Source: a bacterium
GTDB taxonomy: Bacteria; Gemmatimonadota; Glassbacteria; GWA2-58-10
Length of the DNA: 64,000 nucleotides
Assembly (NCBI GenBank): GCA_021372515.1
Contig: JAJFUG010000180.1
Span: 62,001 to 126,000 of the forward strand
Direction: 5' to 3'
Positions within the stretch are counted from its first letter, which is position 1; every line of letters starts with the position of its first letter. Positions 25,146 through 34,420 of the stretch are shown here, in pieces. The translations under genes and the position numbers were made by a program. Below the pieces are notes generated by a model. It ran no database searches. It saw nothing but the letters and a program-made list of their open reading frames with translations, and was not told the DNA's origin.

Positions 25146-26081
25146 ATGGAAGTGTGGAAAGATGACGGCTCCCGGCAGTTCCCATCGGATTCCGGCACGG
25201 CGTTGACCGTGGGGACGTTCGACGGGGTGCACCGGGGGCATGTGCATATACTGGAAGAGCTGGTCCGGGTGTCACGCGAGGGCGGTCTGCGCTCGGTGGT
25301 GGTCACTTTCGATCCGCACCCCAGGCATGTGCTTCAGCCGGCCGTGGAGTTCGGCCTGCTCACCGGCGAGGCGGCCAAGACCCGTCTGATCGGCGCGCTG
25401 GGTGTGGACTATCTGGCCGTGACCCGTTTCGACCTGGCGCTGTCGCAGCTCCCGCCGGAGCGGTTCGTGGTCGATCACCTGCTCGAACGCTTCCGGATGC
25501 GCACCCTGGTCGTGGGCTATGACCACGCTTTCGGCAAGGATCGCGCCGGGGGGCAGCAGATGCTGTCCGAGATGTCGGACCGCCTGGGGTTCTCTCTGGT
25601 GCGGGTGCCGCCCGTGCTGCACGAGGGCCGGCCGATCTCAAGCTCGCGGGTGCGCCGGGCGCTGGAAGAGGGCCGCATGGCCGAGGCCGAGCACCTGCTC
25701 GGACGGTTCTACTCGTTCAGCGGGCGCGTGGTGCACGGCGCCGGTCGGGGACGCAAGCTGGGACACCCCACGGCCAACCTGGTCCCGCTGTTTGAGCGCA
25801 AGCAGCTTTTCCCGTCCGGTGTCTACGCCGCGCGGGTCAGTCTGGACGGGCGTTGGGTGCAGGGAGCGCTGTACTGGGGGCCGCGGCCGACTTTCAACGA
25901 GGATGAGCCGGGCTTGGAGCTGAACCTGTACGAGTTCGAGGCCGACCTGTACGACCGGGTCCTGGAAGTGGAGGTGGTCGAGCGTATCCGCCCGATCCGG
26001 AGCTTCCCGGATTCCGATGAGTTGATCCGGCAGATGGACCGTGACGATACGGCGGTCAGGAGGGTGCTGGAAGGCATCTAA
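25146..26081 (+). CDS. ribF: Bifunctional riboflavin kinase / FAD synthetase RibF
   Basis: RibF phosphorylates riboflavin to FMN and adenylates FMN to FAD. The N-terminal FAD synthetase half (about 15-185) has the nucleotidyltransferase signature LTVGTFDGVHRGHVHIL, VVGYDHAFGKDRAG and SSSRVRRALEEG. The C-terminal riboflavin kinase barrel (about 190-305) has GRKLGHPTANLV, FPSGVYAARV and LNLYEFEADLYD. ATG 25146 has GAGGATGG upstream and gives 311 residues, the normal length; GTG 25104 is an alternative. Confidence 0.95.
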   Translation: MEVWKDDGSRQFPSDSGTALTVGTFDGVHRGHVHILEELVRVSREGGLRSVVVTFDPHPRHVLQPAVEFGLLTGEAAKTRLIGALGVDYLAVTRFDLALSQLPPERFVVDHLLERFRMRTLVVGYDHAFGKDRAGGQQMLSEMSDRLGFSLVRVPPVLHEGRPISSSRVRRALEEGRMAEAEHLLGRFYSFSGRVVHGAGRGRKLGHPTANLVPLFERKQLFPSGVYAARVSLDGRWVQGALYWGPRPTFNEDEPGLELNLYEFEADLYDRVLEVEVVERIRPIRSFPDSDELIRQMDRDDTAVRRVLEGI

Positions 26082-26186
26082 AATCCGGCGCTGGACATGG
26101 CCGGGCAATTACTGAAACGAACCTGTCATACCAATAAACCAAAGGGTTGTTCACAACCTGAGTCAGCATCTGGAGGGAAGAGGTAG

Positions 26187-26456
26187 ATGAGCATCACAGC
26201 AGAAGTAAAGGCCGGGCTGATCGAGCAGTACCGCAAGAACGAGAAGGATGTCGGATCGGCCTCCGTGCAGGTGGCGATCCTGACCGAGCGCATCCGCAAC
26301 CTGACCGAGCATTTCAAGACGCACAAGAAGGACCACCATTCGCGGCGGGGACTGCTGAAGCTGGTCGGCCAGCGCAAGCGCCTGCTCGAATACCTGCGCA
26401 GGAGCAGCTTCAATGAGTACAAAGAACTCATTGGACGGCTGCAGTTGCGCAAGTAA
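26187..26456 (+). CDS. rpsO: Small ribosomal subunit protein uS15
   Basis: An 89-residue uS15 with the typical [15 protein letters not shown]-like segment (here [21 protein letters not shown]) and [18 protein letters not shown]. It binds the central domain of 16S rRNA. GGAGGGAAGAGG precedes ATG 26187. A short dyad (GGTTGTTCACAACC near 26145) lies in the leader and could be where the protein binds its own mRNA, as S15 does in other bacteria; this is inference. Confidence 0.97.
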   Translation: MSITAEVKAGLIEQYRKNEKDVGSASVQVAILTERIRNLTEHFKTHKKDHHSRRGLLKLVGQRKRLLEYLRRSSFNEYKELIGRLQLRK

Positions 26457-26519
26457 TCTGTTTCCGGCCGGGGCCTTTTTAGGCCGCGGCGCGAGTAAGC
26501 CCGTCGGAATAAGGGCGGC

Positions 26520-26554
26520 GTAAATCTTTCCGCTTGTCGGAAGTCCCGGTTTAC
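26520..26554 (+). promoter_or_regulatory. Stem-loop in the pnp leader
   Basis: GTAAATC (26520-26526) pairs with GGTTTAC (26548-26554), with an inner CTTTCCG/CGGAAG stem, about 70 bases before pnp. The 167-base rpsO-pnp gap contains no gene. Leader hairpins cut by RNase III mediate PNPase autoregulation in enteric bacteria, so a similar role is possible here. Confidence 0.4.
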
Positions 26555-26623
26555 GGACCTGAAATTTCGGGCGGTCCCCCTTAGGGAATCGGCTTATTCA
26601 AATCACAAAGCGGAAGGAATCAC

Positions 26624-28714
26624 ATGGTTTACAGACTTGAAAGAATGATCGGCGGGCGACCGCTGTCAATCGAAACCGGCCGCATGGCCAAACAAGCCCA
26701 CGGCTCGGCCCTGGTGCGCTACGGCGATACGGTCATCCTGGCCGCCGTTGTGGCGAGCAAGGAACCCAAGCCGGGGGTGGATTTCCTGCCCCTGTTCGTG
26801 GATTACCGCGAGCGCGCGTTCGCCGGCGGCAAGATACCGGGCGGATTTTTCAAACGCGAGGGCCGTCCCAGCGAGCGCGAAATCCTCTGCGCCCGCCAGG
26901 TGGACCGTCCTATCCGGCCCCTGTTCCCCAAGGGCTACAACCACGATGTCATAGTGATGCTCACCGTGCTCAGTTCCGACCAGGAAAACCAGGCGGATGT
27001 TCTGGGTCTGGTGGCGGCCAGCACAGCCCTGGCGCTCAGCCACATCCCGGTTACGTCCACCGTGGCCTCGGTCCGGGTGGGCTACATCGACGGACAGTAC
27101 GTGCTCAACCCCACGTTCAGCCAGATGGACTCCAGCAGCCTCGACCTGACCGTGGCCGGAACCCGCGGCGACATCGTGATGGTCGAGGGCGGCGCCAATG
27201 AGCTGCCCGACACCCTGGTGCTGGGCGCGCTCGAATTCGCCCAGAAAGGCATCGCCGAAGTGGTGTCCCTGATCGACGAGCTGGTCGGACAGGCCGGAGC
27301 GCCCAAGCAGCAGTTCGTCCCGCGTGAGATGGACCCCAAGCTGCGCGAGCTGGTGCGCAGCCGGGTCGAGAACCCGCTGGACGACATCCTGACCATCGCC
27401 GAGAAGCAGGCCCGCGAGGAGACCTACAACCAGCTCGTGGCCGACACGGTGGATGACCTGGCCGAGGAATATCCCGAGATGGAGAAGGAAATCTCCTCGG
27501 TGATCGGCGAGATGGAGAAGGAAAAGATGCGCCGCATGGTCCTGGAGCAGCATCGCCGGGTGGATGGCCGCAGCACCACCGAGATCCGCCAGATTACCTG
27601 CGAGATCCAGGTGCTGCCGCGCGTGCACGGCTCGGCGCTGTTCACCCGCGGCCAGACCCAGGCCCTGGTTTCGGCCACCCTGGGCACGAGCATGGACAGC
27701 CAGGTGATCGACTCGATCGAGCAGGCCGAGTTCCGCAAGACTTTCATGCTGCACTACAATTTCCCCTCGTTCAGCGTGGGCGAGGTGGGCATCCCGCGCG
27801 GCCCCGGCCGTCGCGAGATCGGTCACGGCGCGCTGGCCGAGAGGGCCATCCGCCCGATGATCAACATCGAGGGCTTCCCCTACACCATCCGCCTGGTCTC
27901 GGACATCCTGGAATCCAACGGTTCCAGCTCGATGGCCACGGTCTGCGGCGGGTCGCTGGCCCTGATGGACGCCGGTGTGCCGCTGAAGCGGCCGGTGGCG
28001 GGCATCGCCATGGGCCTGATCTTCGAGAGCGGCCGTCACGCCGTGCTCAGTGACATCCTGGGCGTCGAGGACCACCTGGGCGACATGGATTTCAAGGTGG
28101 CCGGCAGCCGCGAGGGCCTGACAGCTTTCCAGTTGGACAGCAAGATGGGCGGCATCCCGCTGGCAGTGCTGGGCGAGGCCATGCAGCAGGCCATAACCGG
28201 CTACCGCTCGATCCTCGACCTGATGGACAGCGCCATCGACACCCCGCGCGCCGAGATCAGCCCCTACGCGCCGCGTATCGTGACGATCAAGATCCATCCG
28301 GACAAGATCCGTGAGGTCATCGGCCCGGGCGGCAAGATGATCCGCAAGATCACCGAGGAATCGGGGGCCAAGATCGAGATCGAGGACGACGGGACAGTGA
28401 CCATCGCCTCGGCGGATGAGAACGCCTGCAACATCGCCATAGAGCGGATCAACGAGATCGCGGCCGAGCCCGAAATCGGGCGGGTCTACAACAGCGTGGT
28501 CAAGACAGTCACCTCGTTCGGTGCGTTTGTCGAGTTCATGCCCGGCCGCGAGGGACTGGTCCATATCTCCGAGCTGGAGAAGACCCGGGTCAAGGACATC
28601 GAGTCCGTGGTCAAGGTCGGCGACAAGTTCAAGGTCAAGCTGATCGGGATCGACAAGCAGAACCGGATCAAGCTGTCCAAGGTGGCGGCGATGGAAGAGG
28701 AAGGGGTAAACTGA
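26624..28714 (+). CDS. pnp: Polyribonucleotide nucleotidyltransferase (PNPase)
   Basis: PNPase is a phosphorolytic 3'-5' exoribonuclease. The 696-residue protein has two RNase PH-like domains. The first has FFKREGRPSEREILCARQVDRP near 84; the catalytic second has RPMINIEGFPYTIRLVSDILESNGSSSMATVCGGS-type core near 407-441 and the SDILGVEDHLGDMDFKVAG motif. A KH domain (IREVIGPGGKMIRKITEESG near 564) and an S1 domain (about 620-690) follow. GGAAGGAATCAC precedes ATG 26624. Confidence 0.97.
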   Translation: MVYRLERMIGGRPLSIETGRMAKQAHGSALVRYGDTVILAAVVASKEPKPGVDFLPLFVDYRERAFAGGKIPGGFFKREGRPSEREILCARQVDRPIRPLFPKGYNHDVIVMLTVLSSDQENQADVLGLVAASTALALSHIPVTSTVASVRVGYIDGQYVLNPTFSQMDSSSLDLTVAGTRGDIVMVEGGANELPDTLVLGALEFAQKGIAEVVSLIDELVGQAGAPKQQFVPREMDPKLRELVRSRVENPLDDILTIAEKQAREETYNQLVADTVDDLAEEYPEMEKEISSVIGEMEKEKMRRMVLEQHRRVDGRSTTEIRQITCEIQVLPRVHGSALFTRGQTQALVSATLGTSMDSQVIDSIEQAEFRKTFMLHYNFPSFSVGEVGIPRGPGRREIGHGALAERAIRPMINIEGFPYTIRLVSDILESNGSSSMATVCGGSLALMDAGVPLKRPVAGIAMGLIFESGRHAVLSDILGVEDHLGDMDFKVAGSREGLTAFQLDSKMGGIPLAVLGEAMQQAITGYRSILDLMDSAIDTPRAEISPYAPRIVTIKIHPDKIREVIGPGGKMIRKITEESGAKIEIEDDGTVTIASADENACNIAIERINEIAAEPEIGRVYNSVVKTVTSFGAFVEFMPGREGLVHISELEKTRVKDIESVVKVGDKFKVKLIGIDKQNRIKLSKVAAMEEEGVN

Positions 28715-28718
28715 GCAC

Positions 28719-29993
28719 GTGAGCATGGAACAGGTAAAGCATCTTACCACCGAAAGCGGGCTGCGTATCGTGATGGAGCGTATTCCGCACGTGCGCTCCT
28801 GCTCGCTGGGGGTGTGGATTAACCGCGGCAGCCGTCACGAGCCGCTGGAGAAGGTGGGTATCAGCCACCTGCTGGAGCACATGGTGTTCAAGGGCACCAG
28901 CCGGCGGGACGTGAAAGAGATCGCCAACTCCATCGAATCGGTGGGCGGCAGCCTGGATGCGTTCACCAGCCGCGAGTTCACCTGTTTCCATGCCAAGGTG
29001 CTGGATGAATACAGCGATTTCGCCCTGGACGTGCTGGCCGACCTGATCGACTCGCCCTGTCTGGCCGAGGACCAACTCGCCCGCGAGAAGCAGGTGGTGT
29101 ACGAGGAAATCCGGAACATGGAGGACACGCCGGATGACCTTATACACCAGCTCTACTCCGAGACGATCTGGGGCGGTGGCCCGCTGGGCTATCCGCTGCT
29201 GGGCACCTACGAGACCGTGGAGGGCATCGGCGGCGAGGACCTGCGCGGCTACCTGACCGGGCAGTACCAGGCGCGCAACATGGTGATTTCCGTGGCCGGC
29301 AACATCGATTTCGCATCGGTCGAGGCCACGATTCACGAGAAGTTCGCTTTCGCGGCGGCGCGCAACGGCAACGGCGCCTCCGGGCTGAGCACAGAAAGCC
29401 AGACAGCCTCCGGCCCGGTGCGCCGACATGTCAGCCGGGCTTGCCAGCAGACCCACCTGTGCCTGGGCACGCTGGGCATGTCGCATTCCGACCCGCGGCG
29501 CTACGCTTTCCTGCTGCTGAGCAGTATTGTGGGCGGCGGTATGAGCTCGCGCCTGTTCCAGCGGGTGCGGGAGGAGGAAGCCCTGGCCTACGTGGTCTAC
29601 AGCTTTCAGCAGTTCTACCGCGACATGGGTGTGTTCGGGGTTTACGCCGGGGTGGAGCCCAGCCGCAGCGAGCACGCGGTGGAGGTAATCCGCCAGGAGT
29701 ATTCCAGTATCCTCAGCCAGGGAGTGACAGCCGAGGAGCTGGAGGGGGCCAAGAACCAGCTCAAGGGGCAGCTCGTGCTGGGGCTGGAGAGCACCACCAC
29801 CCGGATGTTCCGCCTGGCCAATTTCGAGTTGAACGAGGAGCCCTACCAGCCCATAGACGATGTGATCGCCAACATCCAGGCGGTGAGCCTGGAGGATGTG
29901 GCCGCGGTCGCCGCCCTGGTGCTGGACCCGGACGGGCAGTACGTGGTCTCCCTCGGCCCGGAAAGTGAAAGCGACAGCGCGGCGGAGGAATGA
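28719..29993 (+). CDS. M16-family zinc peptidase (processing-peptidase-like)
   Basis: A 424-residue M16 (pitrilysin/insulinase) peptidase of the single-domain-pair bacterial type often found next to pnp. The inverted zinc motif HLLEH is at 50-54, with H50, E53 and H54 intact, and a downstream Glu in VVYEEIRNMED is the likely third ligand. The C-terminal half has the RVREEEALAYVVYSF string that completes the substrate chamber. No signal peptide is visible, so a cytoplasmic role in peptide turnover is likely. The start may be GTG 28719 or ATG 28725; no strong ribosome binding site separates them. Confidence 0.9.
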   Translation: MSMEQVKHLTTESGLRIVMERIPHVRSCSLGVWINRGSRHEPLEKVGISHLLEHMVFKGTSRRDVKEIANSIESVGGSLDAFTSREFTCFHAKVLDEYSDFALDVLADLIDSPCLAEDQLAREKQVVYEEIRNMEDTPDDLIHQLYSETIWGGGPLGYPLLGTYETVEGIGGEDLRGYLTGQYQARNMVISVAGNIDFASVEATIHEKFAFAAARNGNGASGLSTESQTASGPVRRHVSRACQQTHLCLGTLGMSHSDPRRYAFLLLSSIVGGGMSSRLFQRVREEEALAYVVYSFQQFYRDMGVFGVYAGVEPSRSEHAVEVIRQEYSSILSQGVTAEELEGAKNQLKGQLVLGLESTTTRMFRLANFELNEEPYQPIDDVIANIQAVSLEDVAAVAALVLDPDGQYVVSLGPESESDSAAEE

Positions 29994-30021
29994 TCCGCCC
30001 GGAAATATGAGCATCGAACGG

Positions 30022-30054
30022 CCCCGGGGCGCTTTGGAGCGGCCCGGGGTTTTT
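30022..30054 (+). terminator. Intrinsic terminator after the M16 peptidase
   Basis: CCCCGGG (30022-30028) pairs with CCCGGGG (30043-30049), with an inner GCGCT/AGCG stem, and five T follow. It closes the long nusA-to-peptidase cluster. Confidence 0.85.
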
Positions 30055-30097
30055 CGCTTGAGCTTGATTATTTCACCCTTTGAGCCCAGATATAAGC

Positions 30098-31000
30098 ATG
30101 GCTGACGACAATTACCACCGTCGGAGCGAGGGAGACCGCACCGCCTCCCGGGCCGAGCGCGACCACCGTCGCGCCCTGGGCCAGAATTTCCTGAAGAGCG
30201 AATCCATCGCCCGTCGGATTGCCGAGAGCCTGGGACCCCTGGAGAGCTCGCACGTGCTGGAGCTGGGGGCCGGGCCGGGACGGTTGAGCGGACAGATTGT
30301 ACAGCGCGCCGCGGTGGTCACCCTGCTGGAGCTGGACCCGGCCCTGGTCGCGCGCCTGGAGGAAAAATACCGCGCCGATGCGCGGGTGTCCGTGGTGCGC
30401 GGGGATATCCTGCGCTTCGATTTCGGGCACTGGGCCGGGGGCTGCGCCCCGCTCACGCCGGTTGTGGCGGGCAACATCCCCTACAACATCACCTCCAACC
30501 TGCTGCACTGTCTGCTGGAAGCGCGCAGCCACCTGGGCACGGTGGTGCTGATGCTGCAGGAGGAGGTGGCGCGCAAGCTGACCTGTACGCCCGGGGGCAA
30601 GGCCTGGGCCATGCTGCCGGTGCTGATCAACTGCTACGCCTCATCCGAGTACCTTTTCCGGGTGGAGGCCGGCAATTTCAGCCCGCAGCCCAAGGTGGAC
30701 TCGGCGGTGGTGCGGCTCGATTTCGCTTTCGGCCGCGGCGGATGCCCGCAGCGTCCGCAGGATGAGCGTCTGTTCCAGGCCCTGGTCAAGCGCCTGTTCC
30801 TGGAGCGGCGCAAGCAGGTGCAGAAAGTGCTGCGCTCCGACCCGCTCTACCGCCTGGGTCCGGAGCAGCTTGAGCGCCTGGCCGCCGCCGTCGGGCAGGA
30901 CCTTGGCCGAAGGCCGGAGGAGCTGTCGGTGGAGGATTTCATCCGCTTGGCCGACTGCCTGGCCACGCTGCGGGCCGTGGAACCTGGCCCGGCGGATTGA
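30098..31000 (+). CDS. rsmA: 16S rRNA (adenine-1518/1519-N6)-dimethyltransferase RsmA (KsgA)
   Basis: RsmA dimethylates two adjacent adenines at the 3' end of 16S rRNA. From ATG 30098 the protein has 300 residues: RALGQNFLKSESIARRI (near 20), the SAM-binding VLELGAGPGRLS (near 48) and the catalytic NIPYNITSNLL motif (near 125). The C-terminal helical domain shows NFSPQPKVDSAVVRL and the FLERRKQVQKVL helix. An in-frame TTG at 30080 is possible; neither start has a good ribosome binding site. Confidence 0.95.
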   Translation: MADDNYHRRSEGDRTASRAERDHRRALGQNFLKSESIARRIAESLGPLESSHVLELGAGPGRLSGQIVQRAAVVTLLELDPALVARLEEKYRADARVSVVRGDILRFDFGHWAGGCAPLTPVVAGNIPYNITSNLLHCLLEARSHLGTVVLMLQEEVARKLTCTPGGKAWAMLPVLINCYASSEYLFRVEAGNFSPQPKVDSAVVRLDFAFGRGGCPQRPQDERLFQALVKRLFLERRKQVQKVLRSDPLYRLGPEQLERLAAAVGQDLGRRPEELSVEDFIRLADCLATLRAVEPGPAD

Positions 31001-31088
31001 TCACTGGTATGGAAATTGCCTATCGAGTGGGCGGACAAGTATCCTCACCCCTGCAATCCAAAGTCTTTCGCCGGTCGGGGAGGCGCGG

Positions 31089-31430
31089 TTGGACCAGCCG
31101 AAAATCAGGAAACTCGAATTCGAGAACTTCGAGCCGCAGTCCCGCGGCGAGGGAGCTCTCGAGCTCAAACGCCTGAACGACATTTCGTTGCAGCTTCGGG
31201 CCGAGCTGGGACGATCCAAGGTGACCCTGCGTGAGATACTGAGCTGGAAGCGTGACACGATTGTCACCCTGGAAAAGCTGGCCGGCGAGAACGTGGACAT
31301 CTACATCCACGGTGTGCGTTTCGCCAGCGGAGAGGTCCTGGTGGTGGAGGACAATTTTGCCGTCCGCCTGACCGAACTGCTCAGCTACATTGAGCGGGTC
31401 AAGCTGGGTTTGAGCCGCGCCGCGGAGTGA
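31089..31430 (+). CDS. fliN: FliN-type flagellar motor switch protein (SpoA domain)
   Basis: The C-terminal 75 residues match the SpoA domain of FliN: LNDISLQLRAELGRSKVTL, then REILSWKRDTIVTLEK, DIYIHGVRFASGEVLVVEDNFAVRLTE. FliN forms the rim of the flagellar C-ring and interacts with FliM, FliH and CheY. GGGGAGG stands before TTG 31089, giving a 113-residue protein, which is normal for FliN. No other switch gene is adjacent. A three-helix membrane protein overlaps its end by four bases. It might belong to a flagellum encoded elsewhere or to another SpoA-based export apparatus; the CheZ-like gene at 5684 favours a flagellum. Confidence 0.8.
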   Translation: MDQPKIRKLEFENFEPQSRGEGALELKRLNDISLQLRAELGRSKVTLREILSWKRDTIVTLEKLAGENVDIYIHGVRFASGEVLVVEDNFAVRLTELLSYIERVKLGLSRAAE

Positions 31431-32035
31431 ACCTGGACCTTTTCCATTCCGGCAGCGGGGACCGTATGACAGAGGATATCCGCAATTTTATTCTCACCCT
31501 GCCTTTCGTCGTCATCCTTCTTCTGCTCCTTTTCTGGCTGATCAAGGCCCTGGCCCCCTCGCGCCGCGATATGGAGCGCCGGGACCGTTTCGACCAGGCC
31601 GGCTACGAGACGGTGCGCCAGACCCGGATGAAAGAGTATTCGGTCATGGGCCTCTCGGTCGCGGTGATTGTTTTCTGCCTGGGGGTGATGGGCTATCTGG
31701 CCTGGCAGCTTTTTCACGCCGGGGCCGGCGCCGGGGTCGAGGCTGCGACCCGCTCGATGGAGACGATGCTGATGTTCATCCCGGCCATCGTTCTGCTGAC
31801 CTTCGTGGCAGTAGCCTCACGGCGCTACATCCGCCGCCAGGAGGAAACCCTGCACGAGTTCAACGAGTTCAAGGCCAAGCGCGAGCATGCCCTGAAAGCT
31901 TACGATGAGAAACGCCGCGGCCGCGGGCTGGAAAACGAGGACGGCACTCCGGTGACTATCAAGCAGAAAGTGGACCGCAGCAAGAAAGACCGGCCGGACA
32001 ACGAATCCGGGCGGCACCGGCGGAGGGGAAAATAG
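31427..32035 (+). CDS. Three-helix membrane protein of unknown function
   Basis: I do not recognise the family. From GTG 31427 (overlapping the fliN stop) it has 202 residues; ATG 31466 is an alternative start. Three hydrophobic helices are visible (about 22-43, 72-96 and 113-132), followed by a charged, Arg/Lys-rich cytoplasmic tail with a short coiled coil. FliO, which often follows FliN, has one helix, so this is not a normal FliO. The tight coupling to fliN suggests a joint role. A promoter for the next gene lies about 40 bases after its stop. Confidence 0.7.
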   Translation: MNLDLFHSGSGDRMTEDIRNFILTLPFVVILLLLLFWLIKALAPSRRDMERRDRFDQAGYETVRQTRMKEYSVMGLSVAVIVFCLGVMGYLAWQLFHAGAGAGVEAATRSMETMLMFIPAIVLLTFVAVASRRYIRRQEETLHEFNEFKAKREHALKAYDEKRRGRGLENEDGTPVTIKQKVDRSKKDRPDNESGRHRRRGK

Positions 32036-32073
32036 GGATAGCCGGTTTGCGGCAGCTGCCGGTGAATACAGTT

Positions 32074-32102
32074 TTGACAAAAAGCACGCAATGCAATTAA
32101 AT
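32074..32102 (+). promoter_or_regulatory. Sigma-70 promoter for the GH92 gene
   Basis: A perfect TTGACA at 32074-32079 and TTAAAT at 32097-32102 are 17 bases apart, in the short A+T-rich gap after the membrane protein gene. Confidence 0.7.
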
Positions 32103-32181
32103 TTGCCCAGTCTCGAAACCCCGCAGTTTGGCTTTCCACGGTATGGCCCATTTCCGTTTCTTACTAACAGGGATATTTCAC

Positions 32182-34392
32182 ATGCGAACAAGCCTGTTCC
32201 AGCTCTCATTCACCCTGCTTCTGATTCCCTCGGTCAGTCTGCTATCACAGGGAATGCCGCCGGTCGGCAATTCGCAATATGTGAATCCTTTTGTCGGTTC
32301 GGTTGGCGGAGGGAACACTTTTCCCGGGGTGACTCTGCCTTTCGGCCTGGTGAAACTGGGGCCGGACTGCGCGGAAAAAGGCTCCAACTCGGGCTATGAA
32401 CCGGACTCTCCGGTGCGGGGGTTCAGCCACGTGCATGTGAGCGGCACCGGCGGCGGCCCCAAGTACGGCAACATACTGTTTTTACCTGTCTGCGGAGATT
32501 CTTTCCAGGTTGGCGATGGGCTCAGGCCGAGCCGCGAATATGCCGAACCGGGCTATTTCCGGATGATGCTGGAACGGTGCGGCGACAGCCGGGAGGGAAC
32601 CGGCCGGCCCGAGCAGGGCATAATCGCGGAACTGACCGCGAGCCACAGTGTCGGGTTCCACCAGTATACATTCCCTGAATCGAGCGACCCGCGGATAATC
32701 ATCGATGTGGCGAGCCTGTTGGGGCCGAACCATTGCTGCGGCGAGAAGCAGGAATTTGTGGACGGGGAAATCACGGTCGAGTCGGACAGCACGATCAACG
32801 GCTACAGCACGGTCAAAGGGGGCTGGAACCAGGGGCCGGCCTACACGGTCTATTTTTATGCGCTTTTTCAGCAACCGTTCGATTCCTACCTGGCGCGGGG
32901 GAAATACGTAACCGAGGTTAAATACAATAAAACAGCCGCTCAGAGTATCAAGATCAAAGTGGGTATCTCGTTCCTGAGCACCCGGAAAGCGCGTGAGAAT
33001 ATCGACACGGAAATCCCGCACTGGGATTTCCAGCGGACACGCCTGGAGGCGCTCGGAAAATGGGATGCGATCCTGGACCGGGTGCAGATCGACACCGATT
33101 TCCCGGAGAGCCGGGTCAATTTTTTCAGTTCCCTGTACCGCTGCTATCTGATGCCGGCGAACCGCAGCGGAGAGTACAGCCGGATCAAGGGTGTCTATTA
33201 TGACGATTATTATGCAATCTGGGACACCTACCGAACGGCCGATCCGCTGCGCCTTCTGCTCACTCCCGGAAACCAGCGGGACATCCTCAACTCACTGCTC
33301 AATATCTACCGGGCCGAGGGCTACCTGCCAGATGCGCGAAGCGGCAATGCCAACGGCCGGACCCAGGGGGGAAGTAACGCCGACATCCTGCTGGCCGAGG
33401 CGTTTGTGAAAGGCATACAGGGAATCGACTACGAGACTGCGCTCAAAGCCATGCTGAAAGACGCTGAGGCGCCGCCTGAGGACGCACGGAAAGAGGGCCG
33501 CGGCGGCCTGGAGGACTATAGCCGGCTCGGCTATGTCTCCTCGGCCAACGAGCGCTCCGGCACCCGGACCATGGAATATTCCTACTGCGATTACGCGATC
33601 GCGGTCCTGGCGGAGGGGCTGGGCCACAAGGAGGTGGCGGCTGAATACTATAAAAAAGCCGGCAACTGGCAGAACCTCTGGCGGGATAAGACCGTGGATG
33701 GGATAACGGGATTCATCTGGCCCCGGGACCGCAGCGGCGCCTGGGTGCCGGATTCCTCCTTTTTGACCGAGAGCGGCACCTGGCCCGATTACTTCTACGA
33801 GGGCACCACCTGGGAATACAGTCTTTTCGCGCCGCACGACATGCGCCGCCTGATCGCGAAGTGCGGCGGCCGGGACAAGACCCTGAAACGCCTGGACCAC
33901 CTGTTCGACCGGAACTACTACAACGTGGCCAACGAGCCCTCTTTCCTGTTCCCGTTGCTTTATCACTGGATCGGCCGGCCGGATAAATCCTCCGAGCGGG
34001 TCCAGCGCATTCTTAGGAAATACTATCAGCCGACCCGGGACGGTCTGCCGGGTAACGATGATTCCGGGGCCATGGCGGCCTGGTACGTGTTCAACTGCCT
34101 GGGGCTTTACCCGGTGGCCGGCACCGACTTCTACCTGATCGTAAGTCCCTCTGTCAAGCGCACGGCTGTCAGTCTCGAGAACGGCAACCGGTTCGAAATC
34201 ACGGCCGCGGGTCTGACCGAGGACAATATCTACATCCAGTCGGCCCGGCTGAACGGCGCCGCTTTGGACCGGACCTGGCTTACCCACGCCGAGATTGTCA
34301 AAGGCGGGAGCCTGTGGCTGGAGATGGGGAACAAGCCCTCAGCCTGGGGACAGAACGCTGTCCCGCCCTCGCCGCTGGAGCAGACGAGATAA
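32182..34392 (+). CDS. Exported GH92-family alpha-mannosidase
   Basis: GH92 enzymes are calcium-dependent exo-alpha-mannosidases that trim host or yeast N-glycans and mannans. The protein has a signal peptide (about 1-24, hydrophobic core LFQLSFTLLLIPSVSLL) from ATG 32182; the longer frame to 32128 adds a non-signal leader and is less likely. Family motifs are visible: NTFPGVTLPFGLVKLGPD near 48, YYAIWDTYRTADPL near 342, TMEYSYCDYAIAVLAEGLG near 472 and the acidic NDDSGAMAAWYVFNCLGLYP near 636. The 736-residue length is normal. No T9SS tail or lipobox is present, so it should be periplasmic or released. The specific linkage cut cannot be told from sequence. It is followed by a GH20 gene, suggesting N-glycan or chitin-type glycan breakdown. 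Confidence 0.9.
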   Translation: MRTSLFQLSFTLLLIPSVSLLSQGMPPVGNSQYVNPFVGSVGGGNTFPGVTLPFGLVKLGPDCAEKGSNSGYEPDSPVRGFSHVHVSGTGGGPKYGNILFLPVCGDSFQVGDGLRPSREYAEPGYFRMMLERCGDSREGTGRPEQGIIAELTASHSVGFHQYTFPESSDPRIIIDVASLLGPNHCCGEKQEFVDGEITVESDSTINGYSTVKGGWNQGPAYTVYFYALFQQPFDSYLARGKYVTEVKYNKTAAQSIKIKVGISFLSTRKARENIDTEIPHWDFQRTRLEALGKWDAILDRVQIDTDFPESRVNFFSSLYRCYLMPANRSGEYSRIKGVYYDDYYAIWDTYRTADPLRLLLTPGNQRDILNSLLNIYRAEGYLPDARSGNANGRTQGGSNADILLAEAFVKGIQGIDYETALKAMLKDAEAPPEDARKEGRGGLEDYSRLGYVSSANERSGTRTMEYSYCDYAIAVLAEGLGHKEVAAEYYKKAGNWQNLWRDKTVDGITGFIWPRDRSGAWVPDSSFLTESGTWPDYFYEGTTWEYSLFAPHDMRRLIAKCGGRDKTLKRLDHLFDRNYYNVANEPSFLFPLLYHWIGRPDKSSERVQRILRKYYQPTRDGLPGNDDSGAMAAWYVFNCLGLYPVAGTDFYLIVSPSVKRTAVSLENGNRFEITAAGLTEDNIYIQSARLNGAALDRTWLTHAEIVKGGSLWLEMGNKPSAWGQNAVPPSPLEQTR

Positions 34393-34420
34393 GATTGTTG
34401 TGCCTAAGGCATTGTTAATT

